5,647 bases of DNA from Kiritimatiellia bacterium. GTDB lineage: Bacteria > Verrucomicrobiota > Kiritimatiellia > UBA8416 > SLMC01. The notes beneath the pieces were generated by a model that was not told where the DNA came from, ran no database searches, and was given only the letters and a program-made list of their open reading frames with translations. A program made the position numbers and the translations under genes. Location: the NCBI GenBank assembly GCA_007133745.1, contig SLMC01000122.1, positions 1 to 5,647 on the forward strand, given 5' to 3'. Numbering within the stretch: the first letter of the stretch is position 1; every line of letters starts with the position of its first letter. Shown here in pieces: positions 1-5,647 of this stretch.

Positions 1-1
1 G

Positions 2-1516
2 AAGCCGCCGCGCCATTACGGACGATTGAACATGGTGGCCGGAACCTCGGATCCCATCCACGGCTTGGCGGTTTTCTCGCACGGCCGCGTTGCGACCTAC
101 GACATTCATGCCAACCGCTGGGATTTCATGACCACAGGCGAGGACGGGCCCGGCCGCGGCATCGGCAATACGGGCGGCGTATTTCATCCCGGCAGCGGAC
201 GCCTGATCGTGGTGGGCCGTCGATCCACCTGGGCCTATGAGCCCGCCGCTGACCAGTGGACGGACTTGAAGCCGGACGGCGACGTTCATCCGTATCGCTG
301 GATGATGGTGCATGATACGGCCAGCGACGTGATGCTGGCTTTCGGCCGGGGCGATGAGGGCATGCGCGTGGCGGTGTATCATATCGCCGAAAACCGATGG
401 GAGGAACTGCCTCCGACCTACCCGCGTCCGAACTACGGCGCCTTCGATGTTGCCTACGACGAGCGGCGCAACGTGACCGTGATCTCCGGCGGCAACGACA
501 CCTGGCGCTCGGGCGAGTCAGCTGTGCGCGAAACCTGGACCTATCGCTACCGGCCGACGAACGGCGCCGTGGCCGATCCGCTGGCCGACCGGCCGCGCGA
601 AGTCGGCGTGGAAACGGACACGAACGGACTGGCGCGCGTGACCTGGCAGGCGCCGCGGCAGGGCAGTCCCGAGCGCTACCGAGTCTATCGCGGATTTGGC
701 GAAGGCCCCCGCCAGCAGGTCTGGCGCGCGGAATGGCAGGCGGCCGGCGAGGTGGCCGGTGACGCGCGCCTGTTCGAGGACCGCCTTGGGGCGGACGATA
801 GAAAGCCGGACTACTACCGCGTCTTGCCCCTGGGCGAAAAGGACAAGGAAGGCAGCCCCTCCTATCCGGCCTCCGCGGCTCCTGCCGCGTTGCGCCAGTT
901 GTCGGCGGTCCGGTCGGCCGAAGGCATCCGCCTCGACTGGCCGGCGGCGTCCGCCGACGATGTAGTCGGCTACCATGTCTATCGCGCGCCGGTTCCCGAA
1001 GCCAATTACTGGCGGCGCCGGTTCGATCCATGGCGTCTGGGGCTGTACGAGCGTTACGAGCGCCTGACCGATGCGCCCGTTCAGGAAACCGAATGGCTCG
1101 ACCAGGCCGTGCCCGATGCGCAACAGGCCTCGGAAGATAGCTGGCCGGAAACCTTCGCCTATATCGTGCGGCCAGTCAACGCCTGGGGGATCGAGGGCGG
1201 ACCGTCGCCGGTAACCCTGGCCGTGCCGTCGCCGCCGTCCGCGCCGCGCGCGATTCCCTGGGTAGACGGCGCGCGCATGGTTCTGTGGGGACCGGCCGTT
1301 GCCGAACATGACGGAGGATGGCATCTCATGCGCCAGGACGACTGGCAGGGGCAGTACGCCTTTCGCGTCCATGGCGTGCCGGCCCGCGGCCACGGCTGGA
1401 TCGACCGCGAAGACTACCCGGCATCGTCGCGCCGCCGCTACTATGCCTACGGCGTTGACGCGCACGGGACAGTCGGAATCCCGAGCGCCGGGGTATGGAG
1501 CCAAGGCTTTCCGTGA
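2..1516 (+). CDS. Kelch-type beta-propeller / fibronectin III protein, C-terminal part (5' end outside window)
   Basis: The reading frame is open to the left edge, so the N-terminus, including any signal peptide, is not visible. A TTG at 26 is the first start-like codon, but it has in-frame coding before it (KPPRHYGR) and is probably internal. Counting from that TTG, residues 1-180 hold kelch/galactose-oxidase-like blades. Each ends in an aromatic-rich strand such as VATYDIHANRWDFM (22-35), STWAYEPAADQWTDL (67-81) and VAVYHIAENRWEEL (115-128), and VTVISGGNDTW (150-160) also fits. Residues ~188-287 and ~288-402 look like fibronectin III modules, each with a YRVYRG or YHVYRA strand and a final YYRVLPL or AYIVRPVNAWG strand. 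Residues ~403-492 look like a third, degenerate module ending YYAYGVDAHGTVG. No catalytic residues are recognisable. The likely role is an extracellular or surface protein binding glycan or protein; this is inferred from architecture only. The gene ends in TGA and converges on the HU gene. Confidence 0.85.
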   Translation, partial: KPPRHYGRLNMVAGTSDPIHGLAVFSHGRVATYDIHANRWDFMTTGEDGPGRGIGNTGGVFHPGSGRLIVVGRRSTWAYEPAADQWTDLKPDGDVHPYRWMMVHDTASDVMLAFGRGDEGMRVAVYHIAENRWEELPPTYPRPNYGAFDVAYDERRNVTVISGGNDTWRSGESAVRETWTYRYRPTNGAVADPLADRPREVGVETDTNGLARVTWQAPRQGSPERYRVYRGFGEGPRQQVWRAEWQAAGEVAGDARLFEDRLGADDRKPDYYRVLPLGEKDKEGSPSYPASAAPAALRQLSAVRSAEGIRLDWPAASADDVVGYHVYRAPVPEANYWRRRFDPWRLGLYERYERLTDAPVQETEWLDQAVPDAQQASEDSWPETFAYIVRPVNAWGIEGGPSPVTLAVPSPPSAPRAIPWVDGARMVLWGPAVAEHDGGWHLMRQDDWQGQYAFRVHGVPARGHGWIDREDYPASSRRRYYAYGVDAHGTVGIPSAGVWSQGFP

Positions 1517-1574
1517 TGTCCCTGCATTTTCATTGTGACGCCGTCCCCCCCCGCGACCTTGCGTGTGTCCGTCT

Positions 1575-1608
1575 TGTCCCGCCTTCGCAAGAAAACTACG
1601 GCGGGACA
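1575..1608. repeat. Stem-loop, 9-bp arms, 16-base loop
   Basis: TGTCCCGCC (1575-1583) is exactly complementary to GGCGGGACA (1600-1608). It lies about 60 bases after the stop of the kelch/fibronectin gene, in the gap between convergent genes. It has no T-tract on either side, so it is at best an atypical terminator. It could also be part of a dispersed palindromic repeat. A run of eight C (1545-1552) precedes it. Confidence 0.45.
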
Positions 1609-1658
1609 CGCGGGATGACAATTGGCTCTGACAGATCCCCCTTTTCGGACAGGTTCTA

Positions 1659-1694
1659 GATTGGGTTGGAAAGGCACGCCTTTCCAACCCAATC
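1659..1694. repeat. Perfect 36-base palindrome between convergent genes; possible bidirectional terminator or REP-like element
   Basis: GATTGGGTTGGAAAGGC (1659-1675) and GCCTTTCCAACCCAATC (1678-1694) are perfect reverse complements around a central AC. In RNA from either strand it would form a stem of about 15-16 bp with a very small loop. It sits 142 bases after the + gene stop and 43 bases after the minus-strand HU stop, where a shared terminator would be expected. No U-tract follows on either strand, so a classical intrinsic terminator is not shown. Two weaker foldbacks lie just beyond it on the HU side: GCAGG/CCTGC (1695-1707), and GCGCC/GGCGC (1709-1737), which abuts the HU stop codon. 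Confidence 0.6.
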
Positions 1695-1737
1695 GCAGGC
1701 CCCCTGCCGCGCCTTGCGAAGCTGTTTTGCGTGGCGC

Positions 1738-2019
1738 TTAACTGTTGAGAACCAGCTTTTTCATTTTGCGGCCCGGCTTGAACTTGACCACTTTGCGTTC
1801 GGGTATTTCCACGACCATGTCCGGTTTCTTGGGATTGCGTCCGATACGTTTCTTTCTCGTGTGAACCTCGAACACGCCGAAATCCCTGAATTCGACATGC
1901 TTGTGCTCGACAACCGCGTCCGTGATGTAGTCCAATGTCTTCTGGATAACGGCATAGACGTCTTCTTGAATCAAGCCTGTTTCCTGTGAAATCCGCATTA
2001 CCAAGTCTCGTTTTGTCAT
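1738..2019 (-). CDS. HU/IHF-family nucleoid DNA-binding protein
   Basis: This is a 93-residue protein, the normal length for HU or IHF subunits, which act as dimers that bend DNA and compact the nucleoid. Residues 1-45 form the helical dimerisation part (MTKRDLVMRISQETGL). The family signature region is DFGVFEVHTRKKRIGRNPK (46-64). It includes the GRNP of the beta-arm tip, whose proline intercalates at the DNA bend in characterised family members. The tail EIPERKVVKFKPGRKMKK (71-88) resembles IHF-type proteins (a VVxFxPGxxxK pattern) more than E. coli HU. Which subclass it belongs to cannot be settled here. The ATG start is supported by AGGAGA seven bases upstream. It follows proS on the same strand after a 51-base gap, so co-transcription is likely, although an own promoter in the AT-rich gap is not excluded. 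Confidence 0.95.
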   Translation of the reverse strand: MTKRDLVMRISQETGLIQEDVYAVIQKTLDYITDAVVEHKHVEFRDFGVFEVHTRKKRIGRNPKKPDMVVEIPERKVVKFKPGRKMKKLVLNS

Positions 2020-2026
2020 GACCGTC

Positions 2027-2032
2027 TCTCCT
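2027..2032 (-). promoter_or_regulatory. Strong Shine-Dalgarno of the HU/IHF gene
   Basis: On the minus strand AGGAGA, within AAAAAGGAGAG, lies seven bases before the ATG at 2019. It fixes the start of the HU-family gene and suggests high translation, as expected for an abundant nucleoid protein. The surrounding 2020-2070 gap is AT-rich and includes a seven-base T run on the minus strand. I find no convincing sigma-70 promoter in it. Confidence 0.75.
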
Positions 2033-2070
2033 TTTTATGTGAATTCAAAAAAATCTTTGTCATAATCGGG

Positions 2071-3807
2071 CTAAAGAATCAAGGCTTTTATGCTATCCTG
2101 ATAAATTTGTCTGATTTTAAGGGCGGCATTGTCCTTTTCGATTACGGGCGTCGCCTTTTCCGTGCGCAATTTGATTTCGACATTCCCGCCCGCCAGCGAG
2201 CGTTCGCTGACCACAACGCGAATAGGGAACCCGAGCAGATCGGCATCGGCGAACTTGACGCCCGGCCGCTCGTCGCGGTCGTCGATGAGCACGTCCAGTC
2301 CGGCTTCGTCAAGTTCCCGGGCCAGCGTTTGCGTCGCCTCGACGCAGTCGGGTTTGCCCGGGGTCAGGTTCAGAATGGCGACAGGGTAGGGGGCAATGGA
2401 CATGGGCCACACAATGCCTTTTTCGTCGTGGCTTTGTTCGATGACCGATTGCAGTGTGCGCGTGACGCCGATGCCGTAGCACCCCATGATCATCGCTTCC
2501 GACTGGCCGTCTTCGTCCAGGAACCGGGCCGAAAAAGCCTCGGTGTATTTCGTTCCGAGCTTGAAGACGTGTCCGACTTCGATGCCGCGTTTTTCGCGCA
2601 GTTTTCCTGCGGCGCAGCGCGGGCAACGGTCGTCGTTTTCGGCGAAACAGATGTCGTGCCAGGCTTCAATGGCGGCGTCGCGATCCAGATCGACGTTCAG
2701 CACGTGGGTGTCGACCCGATTGGCCCCGGTCACGGCGCCGCGCAAGCCCTTGAGAGCGGTATCGGCGTAAACGGGGATGGTCAGACCGATAGGGCCGGAA
2801 AAGCCGACCGGGCCGCCGGTCGCGGCGGCAATGGTTTCGTCGTCGGCCAGCGCGAGGTCGCGGGCTTCGAGCGCTCGTGCCAGCTTGTGCTCGTTCACGT
2901 CCCGGTCGCCCGGAGCGAGGATAGCTACGGTTCGTCCGTCCACGTTGTAGATCAAGGTTTTGATCAGGCGTTCCGGCGGACATTTCAGGAAGGCCGCGAC
3001 TTGTCCGATCGTTTTGGCGTTCGGTGTAGAGACCTGTTCCGGCGCTTTGTCGCTGTCGGGATAAGGTTCGAGTTCGGGGAAAGCCCGTTCGGCGCGTTCC
3101 AGATTGGCGGCATAGGCGCACGCGTCGCATTCCACGATGCCATCCTCGCCGGAATCGGCCAGCACCATGAATTCGTGCGACCATTGTCCGCCCATGGCGC
3201 CGGTATCGGCTTCGACCACCTTGACGCGCAACCCGCATCGGGCGAACGCGCGCAGATAGGCCTCGTACATCTTGCGGTAGCTTTCGTCGGCGGCGTCCCA
3301 GCTCCTGTCGAAGCTGTAGGCGTCTTTCATGATGAATTCCTTGGCGCGCATCAGGCCGAAGCGGGGCCGAATCTCGTCGCGAAACTTGGTTTGAATCTGA
3401 TACAGGGTGCGGGGCAGTTGCCGGTACGACTTGAGTTCCGCCGCCGCCAGCAGCGTCACGACTTCCTCGTGCGTGGGACCCAGCGCAAGCTCGCGTTTTT
3501 GGCGGTCCTGCAGCTTGAACATGACGTCGCCCATGATGTCGTAACGTCCGGACTGTTCCCAAATTTCACGCGGCTGCAATGCGGGCATCAGGATTTCGAG
3601 CGCGCCGGCCCTGTCCATCTCCTGACGCACAATGGCTTCGACTCGGCGCAGCGCCTTGCAGCCTAAAGGCATGAAGGTATAGAGTCCGCCGGAGAGCTTG
3701 CGAATCAAGCCCGCCCGGACCATCAGCTTGTGACTGGGAATTTCAGCGTCTTGCGGATCGTCCCGCAACGTGGAAATAAGAGTTTCAGACCAGCGTGCAA
3801 TGCTCAT
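2071..3807 (-). CDS. proS: Proline--tRNA ligase, bacterial type with editing domain
   Basis: ProRS charges tRNA-Pro with proline in the cytoplasm using ATP. The 578-residue product matches the usual bacterial length (E. coli about 572). The N-terminus SETLISTLRDDPQDAEIPSH, followed by LMVRAGLIRKLSGGLYTFMPLG, is typical. GPTHEE is at 110-115 and class II motif 2, FRDEIRPRFGLMRAKEF, is at 142-158. The inserted YbaK-like editing domain spans roughly 225-400, with IKTLIYN (Lys about 283, corresponding to the lysine needed for editing of Ala-tRNA-Pro in E. coli). CDAC (227-230) and CPRC (395-398) are cysteine pairs often seen in this family. HVFKLGTKY is at 413-421 and motif 3, GCYGIGVTR, is at 442-450. 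The anticodon-binding domain is about 475-570 (LIDDRDERPGVKFADADLLG). The ATG at 3807 is chosen because family similarity begins there. A longer frame from a GTG at 3897 adds 30 residues with no family likeness. The ribosome site is weak (GGAA 4 and 9 bases upstream). All core motifs are intact. Confidence 0.97.
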   Translation of the reverse strand: MSIARWSETLISTLRDDPQDAEIPSHKLMVRAGLIRKLSGGLYTFMPLGCKALRRVEAIVRQEMDRAGALEILMPALQPREIWEQSGRYDIMGDVMFKLQDRQKRELALGPTHEEVVTLLAAAELKSYRQLPRTLYQIQTKFRDEIRPRFGLMRAKEFIMKDAYSFDRSWDAADESYRKMYEAYLRAFARCGLRVKVVEADTGAMGGQWSHEFMVLADSGEDGIVECDACAYAANLERAERAFPELEPYPDSDKAPEQVSTPNAKTIGQVAAFLKCPPERLIKTLIYNVDGRTVAILAPGDRDVNEHKLARALEARDLALADDETIAAATGGPVGFSGPIGLTIPVYADTALKGLRGAVTGANRVDTHVLNVDLDRDAAIEAWHDICFAENDDRCPRCAAGKLREKRGIEVGHVFKLGTKYTEAFSARFLDEDGQSEAMIMGCYGIGVTRTLQSVIEQSHDEKGIVWPMSIAPYPVAILNLTPGKPDCVEATQTLARELDEAGLDVLIDDRDERPGVKFADADLLGFPIRVVVSERSLAGGNVEIKLRTEKATPVIEKDNAALKIRQIYQDSIKALIL

Positions 3808-3893
3808 GGAGTTCCATTCCGCTATGACTTTGTTTCGATTCGCGTGAGCGGCCGCCGCCCGAGAAGCGGAAGCGTTTTTAAGGCAAAGATGAA

Positions 3894-3922
3894 ACACTAG
3901 GCTAAAGTCGTGGAGATTGCAA
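3894..3922 (-). promoter_or_regulatory. Possible sigma-70-like promoter for proS
   Basis: On the minus strand TTGCAA (3917-3922) and TAGTGT (3894-3899) are separated by 17 bases. The -35 box is a good match and the -10 box is poor. Initiation near 3887 would give a leader of about 80 bases before the ATG at 3807 and would exclude the GTG at 3897 as a start. The call rests on pattern only. Confidence 0.25.
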
Positions 3923-3967
3923 GCTGTTTCGATACCGCGCGGGTCAGGGCGAATTGCGCCACATTAA

Positions 3968-3987
3968 AGATTCATAGAGATTCATAG
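3968..3987. repeat. Tandem duplication of a 10-base unit
   Basis: AGATTCATAG occurs twice in immediate succession (3968-3977 and 3978-3987) in the AT-rich region upstream of proS, between it and the transposase remnant. It may be a slippage product or an operator-like direct repeat. Nothing else in the window matches it. Confidence 0.6.
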
Positions 3988-4080
3988 GGACACACAAATA
4001 CTTTCACTTTTTTAAGGAGTTATTTCGGCGACTTATGCGCAAGCTGGAAATTTTCTGAGGGGTGCGCGGCGTCACCTATC

Positions 4081-4299
4081 GATCTGAACGCTGTTCGGGC
4101 CGAACTGGCTCAAGACCCCAAGAATTACCGCTATTTCTCGGACGGACTCGTTCTGGGCAGCCAGGCATTCGTTGATGAAACCTTCATGCGTTATCGCGGC
4201 CGATTCGGGCTCAAGCGCGAAACCGGTGCGCGGCCGATGAGATATGGGCAGTGGAACGGACTGTCCACCCTGCGCGATCTACGCAAGGCTGTGATCATT
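4081..4299 (+). pseudogene. C-terminal remnant of an IS200-like / REP-associated tyrosine transposase
   Basis: In the frame starting at 4081 the translation contains YRYFSDGLVLGSQAFVDETF (about 4126-4185), then MRYRGRFGLKRETGARPM (4186-4239) and WNGLSTLRDLRKAVI (4252-4296). From memory of the family, this matches the conserved C-terminal region of REP-associated, IS200-like transposases: an RYFSDG..LGS..FV segment, a FGxKRxTGARxM segment, and an ending WGGL..LRDLR. The catalytic N-terminal half, with the HUH metal-binding pair and the nucleophilic tyrosine, is absent. The frame is open only from 3988 (TAG at 3985-3987) and the preceding residues show no likeness. The frame then runs on to a TAA at 4408-4410 with an unrelated tail, where family members usually end soon after LRDLR. 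It is therefore a decayed fragment. It converges on the beta-helix gene at 4430. Confidence 0.65.
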
Positions 4300-4429
4300 G
4301 TTCCGACAGTTTTCGCGCACCCAATTCCCGAGCCTATCAACGCCCAAACTCTTTGTCTTCCGAACTCTGTCCGGACATCGAAGGCATCGCGAGAACAGGT
4401 CAGTCCCTAAGGTTCCTTTTCCCCGCATT

Positions 4430-5647
4430 TTACTCCAGTCGGGCGCCGGCCCAGGCGCCGTGGTCGGAATGGATGTTATCGTCGGCATCGGTTACCACCA
4501 AACGGAGCGCGTCGGCTCCGGCGATATCGACATCGACCTCCTCGATGTCTCCGCCTCCTCGCAAAATGTCGCTGGCATAGACTTGTTGCCACGACCCGTC
4601 GCGCCGAACGTACAACTGGAAGACGACGGAACCGCGATCCTGAACCGTGTCTTCCACCCCGACGGTCGCCCTGAAGCGGGTCGCTTTGGCCAACCCGCCG
4701 TCCAGCGAGAATTCCGCGAAGCCGCGGCCGCCCTTGGGTTTCTCTCCCGGATGCACGAAGACTCCGGTCGAAAACACCTTGCCCCGCAGCGCGATGGGCC
4801 CTCCGTGCATGTTCATGTTCATCTTGGGCGGGCAATAGCCGTCGCCGGCGACCACGGGCAGCAAGCTGACAGGCAGCGGCTGGGCCGGGCCGAGGTCGTA
4901 CGCCGTATAGGTCGCCTCCACCGTTCCGCTGCGTTGGTTGCCGGCAAAGGCCGCAGCTCGAAGCGTACAGGACGAGGTCAGCGCCAGCGGCGGCGAGTAT
5001 ACCGGCGAATCCTCCGTTGGTTCCGTGCCGTCGAGGGTGTACCGGATGACCGCGCCCGGGGTCCGGCATGACAAGGCAACGGTGAGGTTGCCGGCAAACA
5101 CTCCCCCCGGAGGGAGCGGGATGGATGGAGGAAGAACCGAACGGTACGGGTCGACAACCAGTCCGATCCGCTCGAACGGGATGGGCTTGAATCCGATCGC
5201 GTGGGCTGGCGAGGTCGCGCGCAGACGAAAGCCTTTCGGCGGTTTCTCGTCGAAATGGGGATCCTGATCGACCAAGTTGTCGGTCATCGTGATGTAGCGA
5301 CCAGCCCCATCTATTATGTTGGCCCATCTGCCCCCGAATGAAACGTTGCGCGCGACGACATTGCCCTTGGGTGCGGCTGGCTCGTCGTCCAGGATATTCA
5401 CAAGTTCCGGGTAGCGCTTCCGCCAGAGGTCGGACCTGTATGGCATGGCGTTCAGTCGCGTTTTCATGGTGGTGTTTACGTGGTAACTTGCCCAATTCAT
5501 CGCCCGGGCGTCGATATGCAGCGACGGTTGGCAATCCACAAAGATGTTGTTCTCGACGATGCAGTCGCGGCCGCCGCCGATGAAAGCGGCTTGTGTAACC
5601 CGGTAGAAAACGTTGCCGTAGATTTTTGTGCCGCTGAACATATCGTC
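4430..5647 (-). CDS. Right-handed beta-helix protein with chitobiase C-terminal-type and NPCBM-type modules (5' end outside window)
   Basis: The frame is open through the right edge (two more codons lie beyond the methionine at 5641), so the N-terminus and any signal peptide are missing. Numbered from that methionine, residues 1-125 show beta-helix turns such as TKIYGNVFYRVTQAAFIGGG, CIVENNIFVDC and NVVARNVSFGG. They are followed by FKPIPFERIGLVVDPYR (151-167), a closing segment common in such proteins. Residues ~177-248 fit the chitobiase/beta-hexosaminidase C-terminal family: G..VIRYTLDGTEPTEDSPVY, then LRAAAFAGNQRSG. Residues ~250-403 fit NPCBM: GVFVHP, FRATVGVEDTVQDRGSVVFQ, LRLVVTDADDNIHSDHGAWA and the final ARL. 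Beta-helices of this type often belong to polysaccharide lyases or glycoside hydrolases, and the two C-terminal modules suggest sugar binding, so an extracellular glycan-active or glycan-binding protein is likely. No catalytic residues can be assigned from this part. No clear terminator hairpin follows the TAA. Confidence 0.88.
   Translation of the reverse strand, partial: DDMFSGTKIYGNVFYRVTQAAFIGGGRDCIVENNIFVDCQPSLHIDARAMNWASYHVNTTMKTRLNAMPYRSDLWRKRYPELVNILDDEPAAPKGNVVARNVSFGGRWANIIDGAGRYITMTDNLVDQDPHFDEKPPKGFRLRATSPAHAIGFKPIPFERIGLVVDPYRSVLPPSIPLPPGGVFAGNLTVALSCRTPGAVIRYTLDGTEPTEDSPVYSPPLALTSSCTLRAAAFAGNQRSGTVEATYTAYDLGPAQPLPVSLLPVVAGDGYCPPKMNMNMHGGPIALRGKVFSTGVFVHPGEKPKGGRGFAEFSLDGGLAKATRFRATVGVEDTVQDRGSVVFQLYVRRDGSWQQVYASDILRGGGDIEEVDVDIAGADALRLVVTDADDNIHSDHGAWAGARLE

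Larger units (their letters stand above)
3808..4080. other. Non-coding stretch upstream of proS
   Basis: No gene is supported here. The part next to proS (3808-3897) is open in the proS frame but shows no protein likeness and is read as 5' leader. It lacks the conserved T-box sequence, so a T-box control of proS is not seen. The part from about 3955 to 4020 is clearly more AT-rich than the genes around it and contains a tandem 10-base repeat. AAGGAG at 4014-4019 on the + strand is followed 15 bases later by ATG at 4035, which opens only a seven-codon frame (MRKLEIF, then TGA). It may be a leftover start region of the decayed transposase that follows. Confidence 0.5.

Noticed and set aside
518..1687. 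A 389-codon minus-strand frame overlapping the kelch/fibronectin gene, with other long antisense frames there (such as 126-1031)
   Set aside because: The + strand frame gives coherent kelch and fibronectin modules, while the minus-strand products are arginine- and proline-rich shadows typical of GC-rich DNA.
1666..1989. A 107-codon + strand frame starting in the palindrome and running antisense to the HU gene
   Set aside because: It is antisense to a full HU/IHF-family gene with a good ribosome site, and its start codon lies inside the palindrome. No domain is recognised.
2107..3666. A 519-codon open frame on the + strand inside proS
   Set aside because: It lies antisense to a gene with all ProRS motifs intact. 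Long antisense frames are expected in GC-rich genes because of codon bias, and the translation shows no recognisable domain.
3808..3960. A T-box or other amino-acid-responsive leader upstream of proS
   Set aside because: No conserved T-box sequence, specifier hairpin or terminator is visible in the leader. The only similarity is a chance TGGAAC just before the start codon.
4298..5071. A 257-codon + strand frame overlapping the beta-helix gene, and a 352-codon minus-strand frame at 4476-5534
   Set aside because: Both are alternative-frame shadows of the beta-helix/NPCBM gene, whose frame matches known modules up to its stop codon.
1..5647. CRISPR arrays, tRNA or rRNA genes, phage or defence systems
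   Set aside because: No regularly spaced repeats, no tRNA-like clover-leaf with a GGTTCGA-type arm, and no proteins of defence or phage families were seen on either strand.

Overview
The window comes from a GC-rich bacterial genome. The coding content points to a free-living bacterium of the PVC or Hydrogenedentota/Lentisphaerota kind. Large modular extracellular proteins (kelch plus fibronectin III, and beta-helix plus chitobiase C-terminal plus NPCBM) flank ordinary housekeeping genes, and there is a decayed IS200-like/REP-associated transposase. This placement is inferred from gene style only; there is no rRNA or marker phylogeny here.

Layout, left to right: (1) about 1.5 kb on the + strand is the C-terminal part of a secreted-type protein with a kelch/galactose-oxidase-like propeller followed by two or three fibronectin III-like modules. 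Its start lies left of the window. (2) A 221-base gap between convergent genes holds a 9-bp stem-loop and a perfect 36-base palindrome. (3) On the minus strand are a HU/IHF-family DNA-binding protein and, upstream of it, a complete bacterial-type prolyl-tRNA synthetase (proS). They are 51 bases apart and probably form an operon read proS then HU. (4) About 620 bases upstream of proS contain a weak promoter candidate, a 10-bp tandem repeat and the C-terminal remnant of a REP-associated/IS200-like transposase on the + strand. (5) The right end is the C-terminal part of a minus-strand protein with a right-handed beta-helix, a chitobiase/beta-hexosaminidase C-terminal-type module and a terminal NPCBM-type carbohydrate-binding module. 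Its start lies right of the window.

Functionally, the core is translation (ProRS) plus chromosome architecture (HU/IHF-like protein). The two outer genes look like cell-surface or secreted proteins involved in glycan binding or handling, and nothing in the window links them to the core pair. I do not see CRISPR, tRNA, rRNA, phage genes or a recognisable new defence or biosynthetic system. The items most worth a second look are the transposase remnant and the 36-base palindrome, which could be related to each other.
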